Positions 33,771 to 42,781 of a stretch of DNA of 64,000 nt are shown piece by piece. Every line of letters begins with the position of its first letter. Within the stretch, counting starts at the first letter, position 1. The stretch is from assembly GCA_017848115.1 (NCBI GenBank), contig JAGAKZ010000029.1, forward strand, positions 17,316 to 81,315, in the 5' to 3' direction. Under the pieces are notes generated by a model. The model saw only the letters and a program-made list of their open reading frames with translations. It did not search any database and had not been told where the DNA came from. Both the position numbers and the translations under genes were made by a program. This DNA is from Oscillospiraceae bacterium. GTDB lineage: Bacteria > Bacillota > Clostridia > Oscillospirales > Ruminococcaceae.

Positions 33771-34901
33771 TTATTTCCAATTACTATCTTCAATACAGTT
33801 TATAAATTCCTGCAAAACTTCTTTGTTTGGAATCCATGCTTCACCTGTTTTTTTGCTGTAAGTCAGATATCCCAGATGAATTAGAAGTGTAATGACATCA
33901 TCTGCAGATTTGAAAGTAACCATGTCATTTTCAAACTTTTCTGTATTTACTTTGATTTTCTCGCCGGCAATCATTTTAATAACTGATTGCTGTAAACCAT
34001 CCATATCAAGCTGAATAAATACTTTCAGGGCTTCAAAGCTTTCGGTTTTTGTCCAGTAATTACTGAAAATTTTCCTGCTACAGGTAAGAACAACTGACTG
34101 TGGATTGTAAATCGAAATATCATCAATCAAATATCCGTTGTACCATTCTTTCATTTCATCAAAAGAAAGATTATATTTATCACAAAGTAAGTAAGTTTCA
34201 TTTTCTGTAAATCCCATATATTCGGAATATGGAGCTGAATCGTTGATTGAAAATTCATGATACATATTTAAAGCAGAATGTTCTCCGTACTTTTTTACAG
34301 GAAAAATGCCTGTTGCATAGTCTAAGGCAACGTATTCTTTTTCCTTAAGTAAATCACGAAGGAAATCAAGATAGTACTTCTGACCTTCGAAATCATTTTT
34401 GAAAACCCTGAAAACACAATCCCATTCATCTATGATAAATACAAACGGTACTCTATGTTCAGCATATATTTCCCCGAGCATTTCTTCAAGAGAAAAATCT
34501 TCAGAAAAATTCATATTTCCGTATACCTTCAGAAGATCACGCTTCAGTGATTTTATAAGTTTTTCAGTCATTTCCTTTCCGCCGGAAACTTTGGATGCAA
34601 AACCTCTGACATCAAATTTTAATACATTATATTTATTGAGGTGTTTTTCAAAATCCTTTGTTTGAGAAATTGCCAGATTTTTAAACAGCTCTGTTGAATT
34701 GCAACCTTTGCTGTAATATGCAGTCAACATATTAGCAGCCATCGATTTGCCGAATCTTCTTGGTCTGCTTATACATATATGACGATTATCGGTTCTCAGA
34801 GCGGAATTTGTCATATTAATAAGCATGGATTTATCCACGTATATCTTAGAATTGACTGACATTTCAAATAAATCGTTTCCGGGATTAAGGTAAATACCCA
34901 T
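33771..34901 (-). CDS. AAA-ATPase-like protein lacking the C-terminal nuclease domain
   Basis: 376 residues. Matches the AAA-ATPase-like family found with PD-(D/E)XK nuclease domains: NPGNDLFEMSVNSKIYVDKS start, Walker A-type SRPRRFGKSMAAN, Walker B FVFIIDEWD, and WYNGYLIDDISIYNPQSV. It stops at EDSNWK, close to where the nuclease part would begin; compare the paralogue at 47555-49243, which keeps it. The 29-base hairpin element lies 23 bases after the stop. It may be a 3'-truncated gene. ATPases of this family are abundant and of unclear function in gut bacteria. Confidence 0.8.
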   Translation of the reverse strand: MGIYLNPGNDLFEMSVNSKIYVDKSMLINMTNSALRTDNRHICISRPRRFGKSMAANMLTAYYSKGCNSTELFKNLAISQTKDFEKHLNKYNVLKFDVRGFASKVSGGKEMTEKLIKSLKRDLLKVYGNMNFSEDFSLEEMLGEIYAEHRVPFVFIIDEWDCVFRVFKNDFEGQKYYLDFLRDLLKEKEYVALDYATGIFPVKKYGEHSALNMYHEFSINDSAPYSEYMGFTENETYLLCDKYNLSFDEMKEWYNGYLIDDISIYNPQSVVLTCSRKIFSNYWTKTESFEALKVFIQLDMDGLQQSVIKMIAGEKIKVNTEKFENDMVTFKSADDVITLLIHLGYLTYSKKTGEAWIPNKEVLQEFINCIEDSNWK

Positions 34902-34926
34902 GTCTTACACCACCATAAAAATTGTT

Positions 34927-34962
34927 ACACCATAAATTACACCATAAATTATACCATAAATA
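34927..34962. repeat. Three tandem 12-base repeats in ATPase leader
   Basis: ACACCATAAATT (34927-34938), ACACCATAAATT (34939-34950), ATACCATAAATA (34951-34962). They sit between the promoter and start of the AAA-ATPase gene and include its -10 box. Confidence 0.85.
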
Positions 34963-34976
34963 CATGATAAATTCAA
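34948..34976 (-). promoter_or_regulatory. Promoter of AAA-ATPase gene
   Basis: Minus strand -35 TTGAAT (34971-34976), 17-base spacer, extended -10 TGGTATAAT (TATAAT at 34948-34953), created by the tandem repeat. Confidence 0.72.
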
Positions 34977-35124
34977 TTTAAGATAATTGCCAAAAGTAGA
35001 ACTACATTTATTGTACACCATTTCAATAAATGAATCAATAAAGCTCGTATTTTCGATATTTATATTTTTATAATCTTTGTAGTTCTACTTTTTATGTTCC
35101 TCTTAGGTTAAACTGTTAAGCTGA

Positions 35125-35153
35125 TTGACATCTATTTCTTTGTTTGGTATACT
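35125..35153 (+). promoter_or_regulatory. Promoter of small ORF before rimP
   Basis: TTGACA (35125-35130), 17-base spacer, extended -10 TGGTATACT (TATACT at 35148-35153). The stretch 34977-35124 shows nothing else. Confidence 0.75.
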
Positions 35154-35192
35154 AATATAAGCGTTTGGAAAAATTGTTGGGAGTGAATAAAT

Positions 35193-35327
35193 TTGTTTAA
35201 AGATATTGATTTCGGAACAGGTGTCAGCAGAAAGTATATTGATAAAAAAACACCTGAGAAAAAACTAATTAAATTAAGCAAAAAAACTATTGATTTCTTG
35301 ATATTCGTGTGGTATAATATTTTATAG
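35193..35327 (+). CDS. 44-residue ORF upstream of rimP
   Basis: TTG start with TGGGAG 9 bases before and a consensus promoter 40 bases upstream. The peptide is basic (LFKDIDFGTGVSRKYIDKKT at the start, 11 Lys overall) and ends in hydrophobic IDFLIFVWYNIL, but this tail is encoded by the rimP promoter region, so the gene may be the 5' stub of a lost longer gene. Not recognised. Confidence 0.4.
   Translation: MFKDIDFGTGVSRKYIDKKTPEKKLIKLSKKTIDFLIFVWYNIL
35289..35317 (+). promoter_or_regulatory. Promoter of rimP-nusA-infB operon
   Basis: -35 TTGATT (35289-35294), 17-base spacer, extended -10 TGGTATAAT (TATAAT at 35312-35317). Confidence 0.82.
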
Positions 35328-35340
35328 TATGATAAGCTGG

Positions 35341-35368
35341 AAAGGTCGGATAATTCCGACCTTTAATT
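35341..35368 (+). terminator. Attenuator-like hairpin in rimP leader
   Basis: Perfect 10-base stem AAAGGTCGGA/TCCGACCTTT, loop TAAT, then AATTTTG, 20 bases before the rimP start. It may let NusA or a cold-shock protein tune entry into the operon. Confidence 0.65.
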
Positions 35369-35387
35369 TTGTATGGAGGTTTTCCGC

Positions 35388-35867
35388 TTGAAAATTAAGA
35401 AAAATGGTGCTACGGAACTTAAAGTTTATCAGATAGCTCAGCCTATAGCAGACGAACTTGGTTTTTCTATATGGGACGTTTCTTTCGTAAAGGAAGGCGC
35501 AGAGTGGTATCTGAGAGTTTTTATCGACAAGGAAGACGGTATAAATCTTGATGATTGTGAAGCAATGTCAAGACCGCTCAGTGACAAGCTTGATGAGCTT
35601 GATCCGATTTCCGAGAGTTATTTTCTTGAAGTTGGTTCAGCAGGACTCGAAAGGGAACTTCTGAGAGAGTCACATTTTGATGCTTCGATCGGTAAGGATA
35701 TACGTATACATCGTATAATAGCGGCTGATGGTGTAAAGGATTATGTCGGAACGCTTCTTGGCTACGACAAGACAAGTGTAAAGATTTCTGTTGACGGTGA
35801 AGAAAAAGAAGTATTGTTATCCGATGTGGCATATATTAAGATATACGAAGAATTTGATTTTGAATAA
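35388..35867 (+). CDS. rimP: Ribosome maturation factor RimP
   Basis: 159 residues. Needed for 30S subunit assembly. I use TTG 35388 since GGAGGT is 8 bases before it; the ATG at 35373 overlaps that ribosome site. Typical segments: LGFSIWDVSFVKEG, LRVFIDKEDGINLDDC, YFLEVGSAGLERELL, and a C-terminal SH3-like part. First gene of the classic rimP-nusA-infB operon. Confidence 0.93.
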   Translation: MKIKKNGATELKVYQIAQPIADELGFSIWDVSFVKEGAEWYLRVFIDKEDGINLDDCEAMSRPLSDKLDELDPISESYFLEVGSAGLERELLRESHFDASIGKDIRIHRIIAADGVKDYVGTLLGYDKTSVKISVDGEEKEVLLSDVAYIKIYEEFDFE

Positions 35868-35893
35868 AATAATTTTGGAGGTCGTTTATTAAA

Positions 35894-37090
35894 ATGAACA
35901 AGGGTTTTTTCGACGCATTGACAATGCTTGGAGATGAAAACAGTGTATCAGTTGAAACATTGGTGGAAAAAATAAAATCCGCACTTATGAAAGCGGTAAA
36001 GAAATCATATCCGGATTGTGAAAATATAAATATCAACATAGATCCGGAAACACGTACATTTGAAATAAGCATTATCAAGCTCGTAGTAGAAGACGAACCG
36101 CTTGACGATAACGAAATCAATATCAGCGAAGCGAGAACTATTGACCCACGCGCATACATCGGTGGAATGGTAGCCGTAAAAATCGATACTGCACAGTTTG
36201 GCAGAGCTGCGGCACAGTCAGCAAAGCAGTCAATCAAGACAGATCTCAGAGAGATCAACAGAGAAAATCTTCTCAATCAGTTCCAGAACAAGGAAAATGA
36301 ATGCATAAGTGCAAAAGTAAATCAGATTGAGCCTAGTCGCGGAACTGCAACACTCATATATGACAAGACTGAACTTTATCTTTTCAAGAATGATCAGATA
36401 CCGGGCGAAGTACTTAAAGAAGGCCAGATGGTAAAGGTATACATCACAGGTATCGTAAGCAAGGAAAAGAAACCGATAGTAAAGATATCAAGAACACACA
36501 AAGATCTTGTAAAAAGACTTTTTGAACTTGAAGTTCCTGAAATATATGACGGCACAGTTGAGATAAAGTCTATCTCACGTGAAGCAGGTTCAAGAACAAA
36601 AATAGCTGTATGTTCAAAAAATCCCGATGTTGATGCTATAGGTTCATGTATCGGTCCTAAGAGATCAAGAATAACAAATATCGTAAATGAGTTAAACGGC
36701 GAAAAGATCGATATAGTTGTTTACAGCGAAGATGCATCCGAATTTATTGCAAAATCACTTGCACCTTCAGAAGTAGTAAAGGTAATGCTTGATGAAGAAT
36801 CAAAATCATGTACTGTAATAGTACCTGATTCACAGCTTTCACTTGCAATCGGAAACAAGGGACAGAATGCAAAGCTTGCAGCCAAGCTTACAGGTTACAA
36901 GATAGACATAAAGCCTCTTTCCGAAGTAGCAATGCAGCTTGAAGAAGAAGTAAATGCAGAAGAAACAGCAGCAGAAACTGCAGAAGTTGAAAATACAGAG
37001 GAAACAGCAGTTGAAACTGCAGAAGATGTTATGACAGAAGAAATAACTGAAGAAGTATTAGAAGAAGTTTCAGAGGAAACTGAGGAATAA
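35894..37090 (+). CDS. nusA: Transcription termination/antitermination factor NusA
   Basis: 398 residues. N-terminal RNA-polymerase-binding domain (MNKGFFDALTMLG), S1 domain (near 135-200), KH1 and KH2 domains (GSCIGPKRSRI and LAIGNKGQNAKLAAKLTGYKI). The protein ends with an acidic tail of about 50 residues rich in Glu, Thr and Val that is not part of the conserved core. GGAGG before the start. Binds RNA polymerase to modulate pausing, and could act on the leader hairpin of its own operon. Confidence 0.96.
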   Translation: MNKGFFDALTMLGDENSVSVETLVEKIKSALMKAVKKSYPDCENININIDPETRTFEISIIKLVVEDEPLDDNEINISEARTIDPRAYIGGMVAVKIDTAQFGRAAAQSAKQSIKTDLREINRENLLNQFQNKENECISAKVNQIEPSRGTATLIYDKTELYLFKNDQIPGEVLKEGQMVKVYITGIVSKEKKPIVKISRTHKDLVKRLFELEVPEIYDGTVEIKSISREAGSRTKIAVCSKNPDVDAIGSCIGPKRSRITNIVNELNGEKIDIVVYSEDASEFIAKSLAPSEVVKVMLDEESKSCTVIVPDSQLSLAIGNKGQNAKLAAKLTGYKIDIKPLSEVAMQLEEEVNAEETAAETAEVENTEETAVETAEDVMTEEITEEVLEEVSEETEE

Positions 37091-37093
37091 GTC

Positions 37094-37351
37094 ATGGCTG
37101 TAAAAAAAATCCCGATGCGTATGTGTTGCGGATGTGGTGAGATGAAGCCCAAAAAGGAACTCATAAGAGTTGTAAGAACTTCTGAAAATGAAGTAAAGCT
37201 TGATTTCACAGGACGTCTTAACGGCAGAGGCGCATATATATGTCCTGATAAAAGCTGTCTTGCAAAAGCAAGAAAAAGCAAGCGCATAGAGAGAGCTTTT
37301 GAATGCAGGATAAGTGATGAATTGTATGAGGCGTTTGAAAATGAATTATGA
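37094..37351 (+). CDS. ylxR: YlxR/RnpM family RNA-binding protein
   Basis: 85 residues, full length. Conserved start IPMRMCCGCGEMKPKKEL, the RVV core, GRLNGRGAYICPD and the LAKARKSKRIERAF segment. Known to bind RNase P RNA in Bacillus subtilis. Starts 3 bases after nusA and overlaps the next gene. Confidence 0.93.
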   Translation: MAVKKIPMRMCCGCGEMKPKKELIRVVRTSENEVKLDFTGRLNGRGAYICPDKSCLAKARKSKRIERAFECRISDELYEAFENEL

Positions 37352-37670
37352 TATAAAGTTTTTCAATCTTCTTACGATGTGTATAAAAGCAGGAAAACTG
37401 CTAAGAGGTTTTGATGTCTCAAAAGAGGCGGTTCTCGGCGGGGAAGCAGTATGTATAATGACTGCGGCCGGTATTTCACCCAAAACTCTCAAAGAAGTAA
37501 ATTTTATATGCGAGAAGAAAAAAGGTGTAAAGGTGATCGAACTTCCTTTTGACATGGAAACTATAGAAATAAATATAGGGAAAAAGGTGGGGGTAATGGC
37601 TGTCTGCGACAAAGGCTTTGCAAAAAAGTTTTCCGAATACGTAGATGCAATGAGTGAAGCTCCGGTCTGA
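37341..37670 (+). CDS. ylxQ: L7Ae-like ribosomal protein YlxQ
   Basis: 109 residues from ATG 37341, chosen because GAGG lies 9 bases before and the family usually begins here; it overlaps ylxR by 11 bases. L7Ae/L30e fold: FFNLLTMCIKAGKLLRG, VCIMTAAGISPKTLKE, LPFDMETIEINIGKK. Kink-turn RNA binding is expected. Fixed member of this operon in Firmicutes. Confidence 0.88.
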   Translation: MNYDIKFFNLLTMCIKAGKLLRGFDVSKEAVLGGEAVCIMTAAGISPKTLKEVNFICEKKKGVKVIELPFDMETIEINIGKKVGVMAVCDKGFAKKFSEYVDAMSEAPV

Positions 37671-37709
37671 AAGACAGCGTGAAAATAGTAAAATCAGGAG
37701 GTATCGTAT

Positions 37710-40424
37710 ATGGTTACGGCAAAAAAGACTAAGATAAGTGATCTGGCTAAAGACTTGAACGTTAAGGCAAATGACATAGCAGAACTTCTTGAGGGAGTTT
37801 CCGATTCAAAAAAGAAACCGTCATCGGTTCTTGCAGATGAAGAAATAAACATGGTTCTTGAACATTACACTCAGCTAAATCAGGTAGCCAATTTTGATGC
37901 CTACTTTGATCAGCGAAATAAAAAGTCACAGGCAAATTCAAAACAGGAGACTGTAGAGGAAAAACCGAAAACAGACAATGTTGATAAAAAAGTTGATAAA
38001 GCTGACAAGGAAAAAGTTCAAGCCGGAAAACCAAAATCCGAAAAACCTGAACCTAAAAAAGCTGTAAAGAAACCCGAAAAACAGGAAAATAAAACTACTG
38101 TTACCGAGGAAAAGAAACAGCAGGATAAACACGAAGTCGAACCGGAAGCAAAAGTTGTCGAAAAGACAGAAGCTCCCGTACAAATCACAAATGAAGAAAA
38201 TCATGAATCAGATGATAAGAGGGAAACGATAGAAAATATGAATCAAAAAAATAATAACTCACAAACAAACAAATCACAGGAAACTGCAAAGTCAGAACAG
38301 AAAATGCAGTCATCAAGAAAACAAAAAGATTTTACAAGACCACAGCAGCAGAGCAAGCCAAAGCCGGTTAAAAAACAGGCAACGGATAAGAGCACAAGCA
38401 CAAATCGTGGCGAAAAGACAAATTTCAGTGCAAATATGGCATCTTCCACTCCTGAAAGATCAGTTCGTACTGTTGATACAAGAGGCAGTTATGTTGAACT
38501 TGACAAGTACAACGAAAGATATGAACAGATAGCACCAAGCAGTCATACAAAGGACAACTACACAAAGAAGCAGAAGATCAATCAGAAGTCTGCTCAGAAA
38601 AACAAGCATCTTTCAAAGAAGGAAACAGAAACAGAAAAGCTCCGCAGACTTGAACTTGAACGTGCAAGAAAACAGCAGCTTAAAGTTCTCATTCCGGATA
38701 TAATAGTTGTAAGTGAACTTGCATCAAGACTTAAAGTTACAGCTACAGAAGTTATAAAGAAACTTATGGGTCTTGGCGTAATGGCTACTATAAATCAGGA
38801 GATCGACTTTGATACAGCGGCTCTTGTAGCTGATGAACTCGGCGCAAAGGTTGAAAAAGAAGTGATCATCACTATAGAAGAAAGACTTATAGACGATACT
38901 GATTCTGAAGAAGATATGGTAGAGAGAAGTCCTGTAGTAGTTGTTATGGGTCACGTTGACCATGGTAAGACATCACTTCTTGACAATATCAGAAAAGCAA
39001 ACGTAACAGCATCTGAAGCAGGCGGTATTACACAGCATATCGGTGCTTACAAGGTAAGAGTAAATGATAAGACTATCACATTCCTTGATACACCGGGACA
39101 CGAAGCGTTTACTTCTATGAGAGCAAGAGGTGCTTCTATAACAGATATCGCTATCCTTGTTGTTGCTGCCGATGACGGTATCATGCCACAGACAGTTGAA
39201 GCCATAAACCATGCAAAAGCAGCAGGTGTTTCAATAATAGTAGCTATAAACAAGATGGATAAGGAAGCTGCAAATCCTGATAAGGTAAAGCAGGAACTTA
39301 CAGAACATGGTCTTGTTATAGAAGAATGGGGCGGAGATATCATATGTGTTCCTGTATCTGCAAAGACAGGTGAAGGTATAAACGAACTTCTTGAAAACGT
39401 ACTTCTCGTTGCAGAGTTCAGAGAACTCAAGGCAAATCCGAACCGTCTTGCAAAGGGTGCAGTAATCGAAGCAAGACTTGACAAGGGAAGAGGTCCTATA
39501 GCTACACTTCTCGTTCAGAACGGTACGCTCCATCAGGGTGATATAATCATTGCAGGTACATCTGTCGGCAGAGTAAGAGTAATGACAAATGACAAGGGTA
39601 AGGAAGTAAAGAGTGCAGGTCCGTCTGTTCCTGTAGAAATAACAGGTCTTGCAGAAGTTCCGAGCGCCGGTGATACTTTCAACGCTGTAGAAGACGAGAG
39701 ACTTGCAAGAGAACTCGTTGAGCAGAGAAAGCACGAAGCTAAGGAAGAACAGTTCAAGGCATATCAGAAGGTAACTCTTGATAACCTCTTCAACCAGATC
39801 GCAGAAGGCGATATCAAGGAACTTCCTCTCATAGTAAAGGCTGACGTTCAGGGTTCTGTTGAAGCAGTTAAGCAGTCGCTTGAAAAACTTTCAAATGAAG
39901 AAGTAAGAGTAAGAGTTATTCACGGCGGTGTAGGTACTATCTCCGAAGGTGACGTAATGCTTGCAAATGCTTCAAACGCTATTATCATAGGATTTAACGT
40001 AAGACCTGATCCTGTTGTAGCAGAAAACGCAAAGAAAGACGGCGTAGATATCAGACTTTACAGAATTATCTATGACGCAATAGAAGAAATCGAAACAGCT
40101 ATGAAGGGTATGCTTGCTCCTAAGTACAGAGAGAACGTACTCGGACGTATAGAAGTAAGACAGGTATATAAGATCTCAAACGTTGGTACTGTCGCAGGTT
40201 CATATGTGCTTGACGGTAAGGTAACAAGAGCTTGTGAGATAAGAGTTGTAAGAGACGGTATAGTTGTTTCCGAAGACAAGATAGACAGTCTCAAGCGTTT
40301 CAAGGACGACGCCAAGGAAGTTACAGCAGGTTATGAATGCGGTATCGGTCTTGAACACTTCAATGATATCAAGGAAGGCGATATTTTTGAAGCATTTATC
40401 ATGGAAGAGTACCGTGAAGACTGA
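37710..40424 (+). CDS. infB: Translation initiation factor IF-2
   Basis: 904 residues. GTPase placing initiator tRNA on the 30S subunit. A short N-terminal IF2-N domain, then a long Lys/Glu/Gln-rich linker (residues 60-310) typical of clostridial IF-2, a second IF2-N element, and the G domain: G1 GHVDHGKTS near 414, G3 DTPGHEAF, G4 NKMDK; domains II-IV end [18 protein letters not shown] 10 bases before ATG. Codon use is biased to strongly expressed forms. Confidence 0.97.
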   Translation: MVTAKKTKISDLAKDLNVKANDIAELLEGVSDSKKKPSSVLADEEINMVLEHYTQLNQVANFDAYFDQRNKKSQANSKQETVEEKPKTDNVDKKVDKADKEKVQAGKPKSEKPEPKKAVKKPEKQENKTTVTEEKKQQDKHEVEPEAKVVEKTEAPVQITNEENHESDDKRETIENMNQKNNNSQTNKSQETAKSEQKMQSSRKQKDFTRPQQQSKPKPVKKQATDKSTSTNRGEKTNFSANMASSTPERSVRTVDTRGSYVELDKYNERYEQIAPSSHTKDNYTKKQKINQKSAQKNKHLSKKETETEKLRRLELERARKQQLKVLIPDIIVVSELASRLKVTATEVIKKLMGLGVMATINQEIDFDTAALVADELGAKVEKEVIITIEERLIDDTDSEEDMVERSPVVVVMGHVDHGKTSLLDNIRKANVTASEAGGITQHIGAYKVRVNDKTITFLDTPGHEAFTSMRARGASITDIAILVVAADDGIMPQTVEAINHAKAAGVSIIVAINKMDKEAANPDKVKQELTEHGLVIEEWGGDIICVPVSAKTGEGINELLENVLLVAEFRELKANPNRLAKGAVIEARLDKGRGPIATLLVQNGTLHQGDIIIAGTSVGRVRVMTNDKGKEVKSAGPSVPVEITGLAEVPSAGDTFNAVEDERLARELVEQRKHEAKEEQFKAYQKVTLDNLFNQIAEGDIKELPLIVKADVQGSVEAVKQSLEKLSNEEVRVRVIHGGVGTISEGDVMLANASNAIIIGFNVRPDPVVAENAKKDGVDIRLYRIIYDAIEEIETAMKGMLAPKYRENVLGRIEVRQVYKISNVGTVAGSYVLDGKVTRACEIRVVRDGIVVSEDKIDSLKRFKDDAKEVTAGYECGIGLEHFNDIKEGDIFEAFIMEEYRED

Positions 40425-40455
40425 TAAAAGATAAAGTTGAGGGAGGCATAAATCA

Positions 40456-40800
40456 ATGGCTAGTTTTAAAGCAGGCAGACTCGGAGAGGATATAAAAAGA
40501 GAACTTACAGCTATCTTAAGAGAACTTAAAGATCCGAGAATAGCAGAATTTCTTACTATAGTAAGAGTTGATCTTTCAAATGATCTTTCACACTGCAAAG
40601 TGTATGTTTCCAGTTTTGATGGTATTGAATCGGCACAGCAGTCGGTAAAAGGACTTACAAGTGCATCAGGATATATAAAGAGAGAGCTTTTTGCCCGTCT
40701 TAAAATGAGAAAAAGCCCCGAACTCAAATTTATAGCTGACAATTCCATCGAAAGAAGTACCGAGATCAATAAGATCATCGATAATTTTGAACACGAATAA
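40456..40800 (+). CDS. rbfA: Ribosome-binding factor A
   Basis: 114 residues, full size. KH-fold protein for 16S rRNA 5' maturation and cold adaptation. Conserved RLGEDIKRELTAILRELKDPRI start and the ELKFIADNSIERSTEINKII end. GAGGGAGG precedes it, 31 bases after infB. Confidence 0.95.
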   Translation: MASFKAGRLGEDIKRELTAILRELKDPRIAEFLTIVRVDLSNDLSHCKVYVSSFDGIESAQQSVKGLTSASGYIKRELFARLKMRKSPELKFIADNSIERSTEINKIIDNFEHE

Positions 40801-40841
40801 ATGTTTTGTTTTCACCCATAACTGAAAGGAAAGAGTATTTT

Positions 40842-41795
40842 ATGCAGATAGATTACAAACAGGCAGCCGAAATAATCAGATCCTGCGACAATGTTCACAT
40901 CCTGACTCATCAGAGTCCGGACGGTGATACGCTCGGATCGGGTTTCGCCCTTTACTTCGCACTCAGAGCAATGAATAAAAGAGCCGCTGTTATATGTCCT
41001 GACGGTATTATACAACGGTACAGGTTTATATGTCAGGGATACGAAGAAGAGGAAACATTTGAACCTGAATGTGTTATAGCAGTAGATATTGCTGATCCTG
41101 GACTTATGGGTGAAGTACAGCAGAAGTATGAAAATATAGTTGATCTGTGTATAGATCATCATATATCAAATACTATGTATGCAAAGAAAACACTGGTAAA
41201 TCCGAATGCATCGGCAGCCTGCGAAGTTATGTATCACCTGTTTTCAGAACTCGGTACAAAGATAGATGACAATATCGCACGCTGTCTTTACACCGGAATC
41301 GCAACTGATACAGGTTGTTTCAAGTATTCAAACACAACTCCTTCAGCTCATATAATAGCAGCTGAAATGATCGGATACAATATAGACTTTGCGACTATCA
41401 ACCGTGAAATGTTTGATATAAAGAGCAAGGAACGACTTTACCTTGAACAGCATATCGTAGACCATATGGAAACATATCATAACGAAAAATGTGCAGTCCT
41501 CTGTATAACAGAGGATCTCTGTACACGGCTTGGAGTAGATATGGAGGAACTTGACGGTGTTGCAGGTCTTCCGCTTCAGATACAGGGTATGGAAGTGGCT
41601 GTTACGATGAAGGAGAAAAAGCCGGGCGTTTATAAAATATCCATGCGTTCTGCCGGTAAGATAAATGTTTCGCGCATATGTCAGCAACTCGGTGGCGGAG
41701 GTCATGTAAATGCCGCAGGCTGTCTTGTGACAGGCGGACTTGATGACGCAAAAGCACAGATAGTTGAAGTTGTCGGAAAGGCGCTGGGTGAATAA
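40842..41795 (+). CDS. nrnA: DHH-family phosphoesterase NrnA
   Basis: 317 residues from ATG 40842, chosen because GAAAGGAAAG lies just upstream. DHH domain with the metal-binding motifs HQSPDGDTLGS, AVDIADPG, the signature DHHISN, and C-terminal DHHA1 with GGGGHVNAAGC. NrnA breaks down short RNA oligonucleotides and hydrolyses pAp. Usual position between rbfA and truB. Confidence 0.93.
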   Translation: MQIDYKQAAEIIRSCDNVHILTHQSPDGDTLGSGFALYFALRAMNKRAAVICPDGIIQRYRFICQGYEEEETFEPECVIAVDIADPGLMGEVQQKYENIVDLCIDHHISNTMYAKKTLVNPNASAACEVMYHLFSELGTKIDDNIARCLYTGIATDTGCFKYSNTTPSAHIIAAEMIGYNIDFATINREMFDIKSKERLYLEQHIVDHMETYHNEKCAVLCITEDLCTRLGVDMEELDGVAGLPLQIQGMEVAVTMKEKKPGVYKISMRSAGKINVSRICQQLGGGGHVNAAGCLVTGGLDDAKAQIVEVVGKALGE

Positions 41796-42695
41796 GTGAA
41801 CGGCATATTATGTATAAATAAACCGGAAGGATTTACTTCGTTTGATGTTGTCGCAAAGCTTCGGGGAATACTTAAAACCCGTAAGATAGGTCATGCAGGA
41901 ACGCTTGATCCTATGGCTACAGGAGTGCTTCCCGTATTTGTCGGAGGCGCTACAAAAGCCTGCGACATAATGCCTGACAACACCAAATCATACAGAGCAG
42001 GATTTAAGCTTGGTATACAGACCGATACACAGGATATAACGGGTACTGTACTTGGTGAAGCTCATGATGTATCGGATATTTCAGAAGAAAAAATAAAAAA
42101 AGAGCTTGTAAACTTTACAGGTGACATAATGCAGATACCGCCGATGTATTCGGCTGTTTCTGTAAATGGTAAGCGACTCTACGAACTGGCAAGACAGGGC
42201 ATAGAGGTGGAACGCAAGCCAAGGGGCATATCGGTAAAAAGGCTTGTACTTGAAGAGTATGACGAGAGCAAAGGTGAAGGTGTTCTCTTTATAGAGTGTT
42301 CAAAAGGAACATATATAAGAACTATAATCCACGATATCGGTGTTTCTCTCGGTTGTGGCGGAGTTATGACTTCACTTGTACGCACATCATCAAACGGTTT
42401 TGAACTTTCCGAATCCGTTACACTCGATACAGTACAAAAATACGCCGACGAAGGCAGAGCAGAGGAACTTTTTACACCTGTTGAAAGAGTTTTTGAAGAA
42501 CTTCCCCTGATATGTCTTGATAAAAGAAATACGCAGTTGTACAAAAATGGTGTAAAGCTTTATATTGACAAGTTGGGTATTGAAAACAGCACTGAAGATG
42601 TCAGATACAGAGTTGTGTCATATGAAAGAAAATTTATGGGACTTGCTTTTGTAAAGGACGGCTGTCTGCGTGTTTATAAAAATTTTGCACAATGA
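41796..42695 (+). CDS. truB: tRNA pseudouridine synthase B
   Basis: 299 residues. Makes pseudouridine 55 in the T-arm of tRNAs. GTG start directly after the nrnA stop, with GGGTGA upstream. Motifs: INKPEGFTS, KIGHAGTLDPMATGVL with the catalytic Asp, PPMYSAVSVNGKRLYELAR, and CSKGTYIRTIIHDIG. C-terminal PUA-like part is short. Confidence 0.95.
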   Translation: MNGILCINKPEGFTSFDVVAKLRGILKTRKIGHAGTLDPMATGVLPVFVGGATKACDIMPDNTKSYRAGFKLGIQTDTQDITGTVLGEAHDVSDISEEKIKKELVNFTGDIMQIPPMYSAVSVNGKRLYELARQGIEVERKPRGISVKRLVLEEYDESKGEGVLFIECSKGTYIRTIIHDIGVSLGCGGVMTSLVRTSSNGFELSESVTLDTVQKYADEGRAEELFTPVERVFEELPLICLDKRNTQLYKNGVKLYIDKLGIENSTEDVRYRVVSYERKFMGLAFVKDGCLRVYKNFAQ

Positions 42696-42724
42696 TCGTC
42701 CTGAAAATTTAAGTGCGTAAATAT

Positions 42725-42740
42725 GTTTAGTTGACTAAAC
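42725..42740. promoter_or_regulatory. Palindrome between truB and ribF
   Basis: Perfect 16-base palindrome GTTTAGTTGACTAAAC followed by TGTTTTTT. It may be an operator (MarR-like appearance) or a weak terminator; the loop would be too small for a good hairpin. No flavin riboswitch in this 86-base gap. Confidence 0.45.
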
Positions 42741-42781
42741 TGTTTTTTAAAAAAATAAGCTACTGACAATGAGGTGTTCTT

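Noticed and set aside
37938-38449. Minus-strand hydrophobic frames opposite infB
   Set aside because: They mirror the Lys/Glu/Gln-rich linker of IF-2, whose complement always reads as Phe/Leu/Cys-rich; no start signals.
42696-42781. FMN riboswitch before ribF
   Set aside because: The 86-base gap is too short for the aptamer and lacks its conserved helices; only a 16-base palindrome is visible.
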